This document shows, piece by piece, positions 13,018 to 20,270 of a DNA stretch of 20,467 bases. How positions within the stretch are numbered: the stretch's first letter is position 1; every line of letters starts with the position of its first letter. The translations under genes were made by a program, and so were the position numbers. Source of the DNA: CAYUCE01 sp964443275 (GTDB lineage Bacteria; Bipolaricaulota; Bipolaricaulia; CAYUCE01); NCBI GenBank assembly GCA_964443275.1, contig CAYUCE010000032.1:1-20467 (forward strand), given 5' to 3'. Under the pieces are notes generated by a model, which did not search any database, was not told the DNA's origin, and was given only the letters and a program-made list of their open reading frames with translations.

Positions 13018-14496
13018 TTAATTGATCTTAAAGGTGCCCAGTTTTCGCTTAGGAGAGATAAGATGCACCGAGCAAGCAAGGCATGGATCGAAGGAACGAA
13101 CCACTCGCACAACCTCGATCGGATTCTGGGAGTCCATGACGGGTGTACCTATAAGGGCTTGCTCGATCGGGCCCATCTTACCCCTATCATCGCGCGGAGA
13201 GACATTCCAGTTTGTGGGAGTGATAATTTGATAATTACCAATTTTATGATCTCTAATTTTGATCCAGTGTCCAAGAGCCCCTCGAGGAGCTTCCGTAAGC
13301 CCCATTCCCTCTCCAGAAGTTGGGACTTTACATTCCGTGTATACGGGATCTCCCGGAACCAACTGCTCAAGCCACTCCTTCATGGAATCGGCAATAAACT
13401 TACACTCCAAAACTCGTGCTGCATGGCGTCCCATGACGGAAAGCAAAGCAGGGAGACAAGATCGAACTCCGAAATGCGCTAATACTGAGTCAATTAGTTC
13501 TTTAACTTGGGAGCTGGCATTAGTGAGATAGCTTATGGCCATTCGTGCTGATGGTCCGGCCTCATGCACCTTATTGCCGTAGCGTGGTGATTTCAACCAT
13601 GAGTAAGCATCCGGCTTTCCCGGTTCCGGTTCAGTGACCCCATCCTGAGGGTTTTTGCCTGTGGTCTCTTGTGCATACCAGGAGTATTTGACTTCCTCAG
13701 CGATCTTTTGGGGATCAAACGAACCAATCTCGCCATCTGTATACACGCCAGGGGGGAATAATTTGTTGTTTGTGGTACCATTTAGATCGAATGCACCGTA
13801 GGCTAACAAGTTCTTACATCCTACCCCAACGTTGAAATAATCTTGATAGGCATCGGCAACTGTCAGGACATCCGGAATGTAGACGTTATCAATAAAAGAA
13901 CTTAATTCCTTTAGTAGAGATGAGAAATAGGCAATTTCATCCGCATCGGGTTCCTCGGTAACTCCCCCTGGGGTAAAGCTCATCAGATGGGGCATCTTCC
14001 CCCCCAAGACGGCCAGCATTTCATGGGCCTGCATCCTAATCTCAAGGGCTTGTTTATAATGTTTGACGGCTGCATCGTTTGCGTCTTTGGGTAACCGGTA
14101 GTCACCCTCATATCTGGGAACGAATGGGGGTGTATCGGGCCCAGTTACGTAATCAAGGGCAGCCAGATGGTAAAAATGCAAGATATGGGACTGGATAAAG
14201 TTGGCTCCCAGGATCAGATTCCGCATTATGCGCGCATTGGCCGGAGGAGTGACTTCAAAAGCATTATCTAAATTAAGAGCTGCCGCTGTGGCGTGGGAAG
14301 CTGGACAGACTCCGCAAACCCGCTGTACCAGGTGCTGTGCGTCTCGGGGATCTCTACCTTTTAGGATGTTCTCAAAACCTCTAAACAACGTACCGCTGCT
14401 TTTGGCATCAACCACCCGATGGTCTTCTATCTCCACCTCCATCTTGAGATGCCCTTCAATTCTAGTAATCGGATCAATAGCTATTTTTTTAGCCAC
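13018..14496 (-). CDS. [NiFe] hydrogenase large (catalytic) subunit, group 1-like
   Basis: This subunit holds the Ni-Fe(CN)2CO site that oxidises H2. The 492-residue protein opens with the family start IDPITRIEGHL. The first pair of nickel cysteines is in RVCGVCPASHA (Cys61, Cys64), and the second pair in DPCLACSVH (Cys472, Cys475), ending at His478. A 14-residue tail LISPKRKLGTFKIN follows, the propeptide removed by the protease encoded next. The first residue of the second pair is a normal TGC cysteine, so this is not a [NiFeSe] enzyme. The start is GTG 14496 with GAGGAGG upstream, overlapping the small-subunit gene by eight bases. It has no signal and would be exported with the Tat-bearing small subunit. 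The exact group 1 subclass needs a tree. Confidence 0.96.
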   Translation of the reverse strand: MAKKIAIDPITRIEGHLKMEVEIEDHRVVDAKSSGTLFRGFENILKGRDPRDAQHLVQRVCGVCPASHATAAALNLDNAFEVTPPANARIMRNLILGANFIQSHILHFYHLAALDYVTGPDTPPFVPRYEGDYRLPKDANDAAVKHYKQALEIRMQAHEMLAVLGGKMPHLMSFTPGGVTEEPDADEIAYFSSLLKELSSFIDNVYIPDVLTVADAYQDYFNVGVGCKNLLAYGAFDLNGTTNNKLFPPGVYTDGEIGSFDPQKIAEEVKYSWYAQETTGKNPQDGVTEPEPGKPDAYSWLKSPRYGNKVHEAGPSARMAISYLTNASSQVKELIDSVLAHFGVRSCLPALLSVMGRHAARVLECKFIADSMKEWLEQLVPGDPVYTECKVPTSGEGMGLTEAPRGALGHWIKIRDHKIGNYQIITPTNWNVSPRDDRGKMGPIEQALIGTPVMDSQNPIEVVRVVRSFDPCLACSVHLISPKRKLGTFKIN

Positions 14497-15472
14497 TGGT
14501 TAGCACCTCCTCTGCTTTTTCTTCTCGGACACCCGCTAGGTACATGTCGGCATCTGGTAACATGGCATAGAAAGGAGATGTTCCGTCAGGAAACTCGGGC
14601 TTGCAACAGCCAATACAGGGAGCTCCACTTCCAATACACCAATTTACTCCGCTATTCCATAGGCGAATAGGACAGTCGGAATAGGTTTCTGGCCCCTGGC
14701 ACCCCAACATAAAGAGACACCCATCATCAGATAGCTTCTCTGCAAATTCCCCATTATCGAAGTAAGACCGGTTGGGACATTCATCGTGAATCGTCTTGCC
14801 GTAGAAGAGCTTCGGTCGGCCGACCTCATCAAGTTGGGGAAGGCCGTACTTCAAGTAGTGATAGATAGTTCCCACCATCCAATCTGGATGAGGCGGACAC
14901 CCGGGAAGATTAATTAAAGGGGTGTCAATCCCATTGGCTTCAAATATTTCACCAGCACTTTTGCAGTCAGTGGGATTGGGATCTGCAGCCGGAATACCAC
15001 CAGAAGTCGCACAAGTACCTACTGCCAAAACCGCCTGCGCTTTTGGTCCCAGATCCTTTACCCAATCCAACACTGGAATAGGTGTATTCCCCACCTCGCC
15101 CACAGTGCAATACATTCCATTGTCCGCCGTGGGGATGGCTCCCTCCAGGACCAGGATGAACTCTCCCTTATATTTCTCGGATACATCTTCCAGAACTGAG
15201 ATAGATAGATCACCAGAGGCAGCCATGATGGTCTGATGAAAATCGCAACTTATTATCTCAAGCAGCACTTCGGCGATACTTGGATGAACGGTGTTAAGTA
15301 ATGATACCGAGCATCCAGAATCCGATGCGCCTTGGAGCCAGAGCACATGTGGCCCTCTTGCCACGGCTTCTTCTAATGCCTTTACAATCTCTCCTGTAAG
15401 TAATGAAGAGAGTCCAAAAGCCATACCCGAGGCTCCACACAGCTTCAAGAACTTGCGTCGAGATATCTTCAA
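14489..15472 (-). CDS. [NiFe] hydrogenase small subunit with Tat signal; proximal-cluster Cys replaced by Asp
   Basis: The 327-residue electron-transfer subunit begins with a twin-arginine signal (SRRKFLKLCGASG), placing the enzyme on the outer face of the membrane. Iron-sulfur ligands can be followed in order. The proximal site is at 51-54, with Cys154 in VGTCATSGG and Cys192 in PGCPPHPDW. The distal site has His229 and Cys232 in IHDEC, plus Cys252 and Cys258. The medial region has Cys267, Cys286 and Cys289. At the proximal site the usual C-x-x-C reads D-S-G-C: Asp51 (codon GAT) takes the place of the first cysteine. No extra C-terminal membrane helix is present. The start is TTG 15472 with AAGGATGAAG upstream. 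The gene overlaps the large subunit and follows the triheme cytochrome in the operon. Confidence 0.95.
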   Translation of the reverse strand: MKISRRKFLKLCGASGMAFGLSSLLTGEIVKALEEAVARGPHVLWLQGASDSGCSVSLLNTVHPSIAEVLLEIISCDFHQTIMAASGDLSISVLEDVSEKYKGEFILVLEGAIPTADNGMYCTVGEVGNTPIPVLDWVKDLGPKAQAVLAVGTCATSGGIPAADPNPTDCKSAGEIFEANGIDTPLINLPGCPPHPDWMVGTIYHYLKYGLPQLDEVGRPKLFYGKTIHDECPNRSYFDNGEFAEKLSDDGCLFMLGCQGPETYSDCPIRLWNSGVNWCIGSGAPCIGCCKPEFPDGTSPFYAMLPDADMYLAGVREEKAEEVLTSG

Positions 15473-15508
15473 TTTACTTCATCCTTATATAAACTTTAAG
15501 TTAGTGGG

Positions 15509-15535
15509 AAAAAAGGGCACCTTTACAGTGCCCTT
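15509..15535 (-). terminator. Intra-operon terminator or attenuator between triheme cytochrome and hydrogenase genes
   Basis: On the minus strand, AAGGGCAC (15535-15528), a seven-base loop and GTGCCCTT (15520-15513) form a perfect eight-base stem. It runs straight into TTTT (15512-15509), a typical intrinsic terminator. It sits in the 145-base gap after the cytochrome gene and before the hydrogenase small subunit, where I see no second good promoter. It probably lets only part of the transcripts continue, or stabilises the upstream message. Confidence 0.75.
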
Positions 15536-15617
15536 AATTATAACTTTTGCTGCCTTATCTCCTTCCTTAGATACTAAAATTATAGGAAACTCAATATTAA
15601 ATTTGCTCTTCCTTCGC

Positions 15618-16010
15618 TTAGCCAGCTAGCTCATAGAGGTGAAAATTCCCTTCCTTGTCCAGTACATGGCAGACCCAGCAATTGCCTACTTCTTCCGGGA
15701 AATGCTCCACGAAGTAGTAGTAATGTTCCATGTGGATGAAGGTCTTATAGACCGGGGCTGGACCTTCAGCACCGTGGCATTTTAAGCAATAACCAATATC
15801 ACTTTTCTTTGCTTTTGGGTGACCCTCCGGAACTTCCTGGGCAAGGGTGCCGTGCTCTGATCCATCGTAGTGGCAGAAACTACAACCTCGTTCAGCTTTA
15901 GCTTGGGCAAAAGCATTGCTAGAACCACTACTGTTCAAAAGCACTATCGCCGTAATAACCGCGGTGACTGCAAATAACCCTATCACAGTTAGGAATACTC
16001 CTTTTCTCAC
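15618..16010 (-). CDS. Triheme cytochrome c, probable electron partner of the hydrogenase
   Basis: The 130-residue protein has a hydrophobic amino end (about residues 5-25) and an AFAQA stretch that could be a signal-peptidase site. Three haem c motifs follow: CSFCH (43-47), CLKCH (75-79) and CWVCH (111-115). Extra histidines in GHP, FIHMEHYYYFVEH and GSEHG could be distal ligands. It is the first gene of the hydrogenase operon, and no b-type membrane subunit is present, so it likely accepts electrons from the small subunit in the periplasm (inference from position). It is paralogous to the cytochrome at 11138-11542. The start is GTG 16010 with AAAGGAG about nine bases before. Its promoter shares a 25-bp element with the split-Soret gene. 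Confidence 0.88.
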   Translation of the reverse strand: MRKGVFLTVIGLFAVTAVITAIVLLNSSGSSNAFAQAKAERGCSFCHYDGSEHGTLAQEVPEGHPKAKKSDIGYCLKCHGAEGPAPVYKTFIHMEHYYYFVEHFPEEVGNCWVCHVLDKEGNFHLYELAG

Positions 16011-16120
16011 AATCCATCACTCCTTTGTTTAAGCTTTTTGAATTTTCACAAATAAATTCTAATTAACTCAATTACTGTTAATTGAACACCTTTCTTTTCC
16101 ACCATTCTTTTCGACTTGAT

Positions 16121-16145
16121 TTTGTGATTGCGAAAATTATAACAT
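16121..16145 (-). repeat. 25-bp promoter element, copy 2 (hydrogenase operon)
   Basis: This is the second copy of the element at 11013-11037, differing only at one base (C instead of A after TTTGTGATTG). It likewise covers the -10 box and predicted start site of a minus-strand cytochrome gene. The -35 flank is also similar, which suggests either a duplicated promoter or a conserved operator for a common regulator. Confidence 0.8.
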
Positions 16146-16164
16146 GCCCCTGTTGCTTTGTCAA
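16136..16164 (-). promoter_or_regulatory. Promoter of the triheme cytochrome-hydrogenase operon
   Basis: Minus-strand TTGACA (16164-16159) and TATAAT (16141-16136) are 17 bases apart, an ideal sigma70 layout. The leader to the GTG at 16010 is about 120 bases long. The -10 half is embedded in the 25-bp element shared with the split-Soret promoter. Confidence 0.82.
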
Positions 16165-16230
16165 GGAACGAAAGTGATTGGAAATGGACCAGTAGATCGT
16201 TAAACTCAAGTAGGTCCTTACAAAGATCAA

Positions 16231-16259
16231 TTTACTTTTACAGCACATTTTGCTATAAT
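16231..16259 (+). promoter_or_regulatory. Promoter of the decahaem cytochrome gene
   Basis: TTTACT (16231-16236) and TATAAT (16254-16259) are 17 bases apart. The -35 box is only moderate, so an activator may help. A leader of about 105 bases reaches ATG 16373. This promoter may also drive resB and ccsA, which start 56 bases after the cytochrome gene. Confidence 0.6.
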
Positions 16260-16372
16260 GCTCCAAGATTTCAATACTGTAATAACTAATCAAGAAATGT
16301 AAACAGTGAATCAGAGAGTATCCTAGAGAGAGTGATGATCAAGCTAAAATAAAAAAGGGAGGCCGGACGGTA

Positions 16373-17197
16373 ATGTTTAGAAAAAAACGGAAATGGAAAT
16401 TTATAATCCTGGCACTCGTAGTTGTGATAGTAGGACTTGGAGTCGCCAAAGGGATCCAATACTCTGAAACTCCAGAATTCTGTAACCTTTGTCATATAAT
16501 GAACCCTGCACACCGATCATGGCAGGATGCTCCTCACCATGAATCGGCAGAGTGCTTCGATTGCCACGCAGATCCAGGATTTGTTGGTTTCGTTACAGCC
16601 AAGCTACAGGGTACTAAGGAGCTTTTTATCTATATTACACAAGACGTTACCGCTGAGGATATAAGTGGGGTAACCGTACCTGATCCTCGGTGCCAACAGT
16701 GTCATAAGGAAATCAATGAACAAAAGGAATTTGAAACTGTAGTCATCCCTCACTCTCAACATAGCGAACTATCATGCCAGAACTGCCACGGTGGTACTGC
16801 CCATGCAAGGGGTGAAAAATATTTCGAGGAATATCCCAAGGAAGCAGATATGAGCCTCTGTCAAGATTGTCACAATGGAGATAAAGCTTTCGCTTCAGCG
16901 GATTGTAATCGTTGCCACCAACCGAAAGAAGGTAAGCAAATCATTGCAGTAACCGAGCCGTCCGATTGTCTCCAATGTCACACGGCGGAATTTGAGGATT
17001 CCTCAAAGGATATACAGTTCTCTCATGGTTCCCATGTAGATTTTGGGTTTGGATGTTTTAGCTGTCACCCGCAGATCAAGGATGTTGACCATTTGGAGGC
17101 TACCACTACTGAACTAAGCCATGATTCCTGTATATCTTGCCACGAGGACGATATTTCCGCAGAGGGTGATTGTAGTAAATGCCATACAAACTTTTAA
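16373..17197 (+). CDS. Membrane-anchored decahaem cytochrome c with NapC/NrfH-like N-terminus
   Basis: The 274-residue protein has a basic start and one membrane helix (about 9-25). The region FCNLCHIMNPAHRSW and ECFDCHADPGFVGF with KLQGTKELFIYI resembles the quinol-oxidising NapC/NrfH/NirT family. I count ten CXXCH motifs, with haem histidines at 41, 65, 111, 139, 167, 182, 203, 232, 257 and 271. That is about one haem per 27 residues. After the first two haems the pattern departs from the four-haem NapC plan and looks like an extended multihaem wire with extra distal histidines. A role linking menaquinol with periplasmic or extracellular carriers is plausible but inferred. It leads a cluster with resB and ccsA, which mature such proteins. 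AAGGGAGG lies about ten bases before the ATG. Confidence 0.9.
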   Translation: MFRKKRKWKFIILALVVVIVGLGVAKGIQYSETPEFCNLCHIMNPAHRSWQDAPHHESAECFDCHADPGFVGFVTAKLQGTKELFIYITQDVTAEDISGVTVPDPRCQQCHKEINEQKEFETVVIPHSQHSELSCQNCHGGTAHARGEKYFEEYPKEADMSLCQDCHNGDKAFASADCNRCHQPKEGKQIIAVTEPSDCLQCHTAEFEDSSKDIQFSHGSHVDFGFGCFSCHPQIKDVDHLEATTTELSHDSCISCHEDDISAEGDCSKCHTNF

Positions 17198-17253
17198 AGA
17201 TAATTCCATTATTTCTTCTGTAAAGGTAGCCTAAGAGGCTTAAAACGCACATT

Positions 17254-18960
17254 TTGAAAGAAATGACGAAAGTTAGCCAATTTGTAGCCAAATTTATCCG
17301 ATTATTTTCATCAGTGAGATTTACCATCGCCCTGCTTATTATTTTGGCAATCGTAATGGTGATGGGCACGGTCATCCCTCAAAACCAAGACCACCAGCGT
17401 TATATAAACCTTTATGGACCGACTATTACCAATATATTTGAAGCGGTCCAATTTACAGAGATTTTCCACTCCTACCTTTTTATTATTTTGCTGTCTTTAT
17501 TTGGCACAAACACTTTAGTATGCTCTTTAAAGCGCCTGAAGACCCTAAAGAGAATCCTGCTTTCTCCAAAAATAAAAATGGGGAAGGGGTTTTTTGATAA
17601 CCTGACATTAGCAGAGGAATTTAACGTTTCTGAAAGAGAGTCAAAAGATATCATTGACCATCTGAAAAGCTATTTGATAAGGCGAGGTTATAAAATATCA
17701 AGTAAGAGCAAACAGGATAACATAGCCGTTCTTTTTCAGAAAGGTAAATGGGGAAGGTTGGGGCCGGAATTGGTTCACATTAGCATATTGGTGATCCTTA
17801 TCGGAGCGCTAATAGGTGGCATTTCGGGCTTCTCAACGCTTATGAATATCCCTGAAGGAGAAAGCTTACCGATACCTGGGAAGGAAAATTATTACATCAA
17901 GCTTAATGATTTTTCCCTCGATTATTACGATGATAAATTTAGTTTATCAATTTATGAGCCTACAGGTGGAGAATATAGATTGGTCAAAAAGATGGTTCTT
18001 TCTACAAAAAAGAAGGTAAATTATAAAGGATTAACCCTTAGCTTAAACGTTACTACTAAAACCGATGCACTTAATAAAAGAAAGCTGAGACTGCAAGCAA
18101 TTCATGGTGTTGAAAGGAAAGAAATAGAGATCGTCGAAGATAACCAACGGGTTATTTTACCAGGCAACTTTGGGGCGATATTTCGTTTTTTTATTAAAGA
18201 ATACTCAAGCACAGTGGAAATAACTGATAAAGAAACCGGCCAAATAAGAAAGAAAAGTGTTATCCAAGTTAACCATCCCTTAAAATTTCGGGGAATTAAT
18301 TTTTACCAACAAAGCTATAAGGAAGGAACACCAAAACTACTACAGGCTGATTGGGTGTTGCTTGAAGCTTATCAAAGTGCAAATGACGACAGCAATTTAC
18401 TTTGGAAGAAAAAGATAAAAGTTGGAGAGAAAGTTCAGGTAACTGAGAACCTTTTTGTTACTCCTACCAAGGTCTTTCCTGACTTAATTATGGATGAGAA
18501 TGGGAAGGTGAAAAATAGATCCTATAGTTTGAACAATCCAGCTGTATACTTACAATTTTCCAATGAGAAAGACGAGGGTAACGGAGCAAACGACGTAGAT
18601 CGCTGGATATTTCAAAAATTTGGTGATGTTCATTACCAACGGGTCACACAATCGAATCCCCAAATACCACGTTTCAAGTTGATAGATTTTGGTCCCATAG
18701 CAGAGGAGGGAGATATAAGCGTTCTAAAGGTTAGTTCCCAACCTGGTTTGAGTTTGATCTATGGCGGTTTTGGATTACTGATGATTGGCTTGATATTCTC
18801 ATTTTATATCTTTCACAGGCGCATCTGGGTTTCGGCTGACAAGAAGTCAGAAAAAATATTGATAGGAGGTAAGTGTAACAAAAAGATTAGTAGTTTTGAA
18901 TCAGAGATTAATGAGGTCTTCAAAATAGTGAGTACTAGGAGAGGAAAAATCCATGAATGA
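17254..18960 (+). CDS. resB: Cytochrome c biogenesis protein ResB (Ccs1)
   Basis: ResB pairs with CcsA in system II cytochrome c maturation, carrying haem across the membrane and holding apocytochromes for attachment. The 568-residue protein has the family layout. The first helix is in FSSVRFTIALLIILAIVMVMGTV and leads to IPQNQ. A second is near YLFIILLSLFGTNTLVCSLKR. A third is in PELVHISILVILIGALIGG, with the conserved histidine. A large outer domain contains VNHPLKFRGINFYQQSY, and the final helix is SLIYGGFGLLMIGLIFSFYI. The start is uncertain: TTG 17254 gives the full frame, while ATG 17263, nine bases later, is equally possible; neither has a strong ribosome site. It overlaps ccsA by eight bases. 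Located next to five haem-c protein genes, it is the obvious maturation factor for them. Confidence 0.95.
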   Translation: MKEMTKVSQFVAKFIRLFSSVRFTIALLIILAIVMVMGTVIPQNQDHQRYINLYGPTITNIFEAVQFTEIFHSYLFIILLSLFGTNTLVCSLKRLKTLKRILLSPKIKMGKGFFDNLTLAEEFNVSERESKDIIDHLKSYLIRRGYKISSKSKQDNIAVLFQKGKWGRLGPELVHISILVILIGALIGGISGFSTLMNIPEGESLPIPGKENYYIKLNDFSLDYYDDKFSLSIYEPTGGEYRLVKKMVLSTKKKVNYKGLTLSLNVTTKTDALNKRKLRLQAIHGVERKEIEIVEDNQRVILPGNFGAIFRFFIKEYSSTVEITDKETGQIRKKSVIQVNHPLKFRGINFYQQSYKEGTPKLLQADWVLLEAYQSANDDSNLLWKKKIKVGEKVQVTENLFVTPTKVFPDLIMDENGKVKNRSYSLNNPAVYLQFSNEKDEGNGANDVDRWIFQKFGDVHYQRVTQSNPQIPRFKLIDFGPIAEEGDISVLKVSSQPGLSLIYGGFGLLMIGLIFSFYIFHRRIWVSADKKSEKILIGGKCNKKISSFESEINEVFKIVSTRRGKIHE

Positions 18961-19753
18961 TTTTCTATTTTTCACTGTAGCCTTTGGCATCTATTTTTTA
19001 TCCATGGTTGGTTATTTCTTTTTTGTCAGTTCAAAAAAGGAAGTTTTGGGAAGGTGGAGTTCGTGGGGTACAGGAATAGGGTTAATCTTTCACACGATTG
19101 CCATTATCATCCGTTTTGGGAAATCAGGCTTTGCTCCCATGACTAATATGTATGAATCCCTTTCCTTTCTGGTTTGGGTATTAGTGTTTGCTTTCCTAAT
19201 CTTTGAACGAATTTATTCACTGCGGTCGCTGGGAGCAGTTGTGCTACCGGTGGTTTTTGCCCTAATGGCCTTTGCTTCTTCGCCTATCATCCCTAAAGAT
19301 GTTACTCCCTTGGTACCCGCCTTGCAAAGTTATTGGCTAGCTCTTCACGTCAGCTTCAGCTTGATAGGGTATGCTTTCTTTGCCATTGCTTCAGGAGTGG
19401 GGGTTATTTATCTGCTGGAGGAGAGATTTAACTGGACCAAATTTTCGTCTTCTAAGTTGGACGATATATGCTATAAAGCGGTGGCGGTTGGTTTTCCCAT
19501 CTTTACCTTAGGAGGGTTGATATTCGGGGCCATCTGGGCTCAGAAAGCCTGGGGGCGCTACTGGGGATGGGACCCAAAAGAGGTATGGACTCTTATTACC
19601 TGGGTTGTGTTTGCCCTTTATCTACATACAAGGCTGACCTGGGGCTGGAAAGGCAAGAGAAGTGCCTGGATAGCGGTGGTTGGTTTTGTTGCAGCTCTCT
19701 TTACCTATTTTGGGGTCAATTACCTGTTATCAGGGTTGCATTCCTACGGATAG
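18953..19753 (+). CDS. ccsA: Cytochrome c biogenesis protein CcsA/ResC (haem handling)
   Basis: CcsA is the multi-helix haem-handling partner of ResB in system II cytochrome c maturation. The 266-residue protein has about eight membrane segments and the tryptophan-rich haem-binding motif WGRYWGWDPKEVW before TLITWVVFALYLHTRL. The conserved histidines are present in LALHVSFSLIGY, YLHTR and the last-loop GLHSYG. The length is normal and the C-terminus complete. ATG 18953 overlaps the resB stop, as is common for this pair. A terminator-like hairpin follows at 19842. No thioredoxin-like ResA or CcdA gene is visible in the window, so the thiol-reducing arm must be elsewhere. Confidence 0.96.
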   Translation: MNDFLFFTVAFGIYFLSMVGYFFFVSSKKEVLGRWSSWGTGIGLIFHTIAIIIRFGKSGFAPMTNMYESLSFLVWVLVFAFLIFERIYSLRSLGAVVLPVVFALMAFASSPIIPKDVTPLVPALQSYWLALHVSFSLIGYAFFAIASGVGVIYLLEERFNWTKFSSSKLDDICYKAVAVGFPIFTLGGLIFGAIWAQKAWGRYWGWDPKEVWTLITWVVFALYLHTRLTWGWKGKRSAWIAVVGFVAALFTYFGVNYLLSGLHSYG

Positions 19754-19841
19754 GTAGAATTTGTGGCTATTTTCCATAACAACCTTTTTGACAGCAGTTC
19801 ATCACGTGGAAAGATTCTTAACAACAGATTGCTAATCTAAG

Positions 19842-19864
19842 CATGATACCATCATGGGTTTTTT
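19842..19864 (+). terminator. Terminator after ccsA
   Basis: CATGAT (19842-19847) and ATCATG (19851-19856) form a six-base stem with a three-base loop, followed by GG and a run of six T (19859-19864). The stem is AT-rich and weak, but the T tract is good. It would end the decahaem-resB-ccsA transcript. Confidence 0.55.
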
Positions 19865-19895
19865 ATTAGGCGAGGGAAATTTCCCAGGCCCCGAG

Positions 19896-19924
19896 TTGAC
19901 AAAGTTAATAAAATGCATTACTAT
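19896..19924 (+). promoter_or_regulatory. Promoter-like sequence in front of the rex relic
   Basis: TTGACA (19896-19901) is followed after 17 bases by TACTAT (19919-19924); TATATT begins three bases further on. It lies 48 bases before the ATG of the broken rex gene and may be its original promoter. Just before it is the perfect palindrome GGGAAATTTCCC at 19874-19885. Confidence 0.5.
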
Positions 19925-19971
19925 ATTCATGTTTTATACAAGAAAGTTAGCACAAATACAAAACATTTAAC

Positions 19972-20096
19972 ATGGTTGAAATAAAAGTGCCTGAAGAGAT
20001 TATACGGCTGTGTTACTCTATCTTCGCCGCTTAAATCGTGTTGTTGAGGTAGGTCACGAAACTCTGTCTTCTCAAGATTTGGCAAATATATTGTAA
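19972..20096 (+). pseudogene. rex: Frameshifted, truncated relic of redox repressor Rex
   Basis: ATG 19972 opens MVEIKVPEEIIRL, the usual start of Rex. That frame runs to a stop at 20032. The homology moves to another frame from 20013, which reads LLYLRRLNRVVEVG and TLSSQDLANIL before a TAA at 20094. Together they reproduce the first winged-helix part of Rex (RLxLYxRxLxxL...SSxELAxxL). The recognition helix (QVRKDLSYFG) and the whole NAD(H)-binding Rossmann domain are missing downstream; only a weak LSY trace follows. Intact Rex senses NADH/NAD+ and represses fermentation, hydrogenase and respiratory genes in many anaerobes. This copy cannot function. An intact copy elsewhere cannot be excluded. 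Confidence 0.72.
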
Positions 20097-20270
20097 GTAT
20101 TAAGTTACCTAAAGTATAGCAATTTTCTCAACCTCTCACCTGGTCTTTGAGAGTATGGTTTTTACCGGAAAAAGGCGATTGCGCTAGCTTGGATTTTTCA
20201 GAACTTCTCCGAAAAAATAAATCTGCAAATTTTAAAGATTTTCAAGTGCGAAGAAGCGGTCCAACAACAC

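Larger units (their letters stand above)
16011..16372. other. Intergenic regulatory region between two divergent cytochrome genes
   Basis: This 362-base stretch has no credible gene. It holds the minus-strand hydrogenase-operon promoter (16136-16164) with its long leader down to 16010, the shared 25-bp element (16121-16145), and a plus-strand promoter (16231-16259) for the decahaem gene. The plus-strand leader of about 105 bases (16266-16372) ends in AAGGGAGG before ATG 16373. The sequence is AT-rich, and I see no riboswitch-like structure. Confidence 0.6.

Noticed and set aside
13018..13100. Possible selenocysteine ([NiFeSe]) active site in the large subunit
   Set aside because: The second nickel-binding pair reads Cys-Leu-Ala-Cys with ordinary cysteine codons and no in-frame TGA.
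17228..17240. Small hairpin between the decahaem gene and resB
   Set aside because: A five-base stem without a T tract is too weak to call a terminator.
19874..19885. Perfect palindrome GGGAAATTTCCC as an operator
   Set aside because: It lies upstream of a promoter of a dead gene and is short; a single copy is not enough to claim a binding site.
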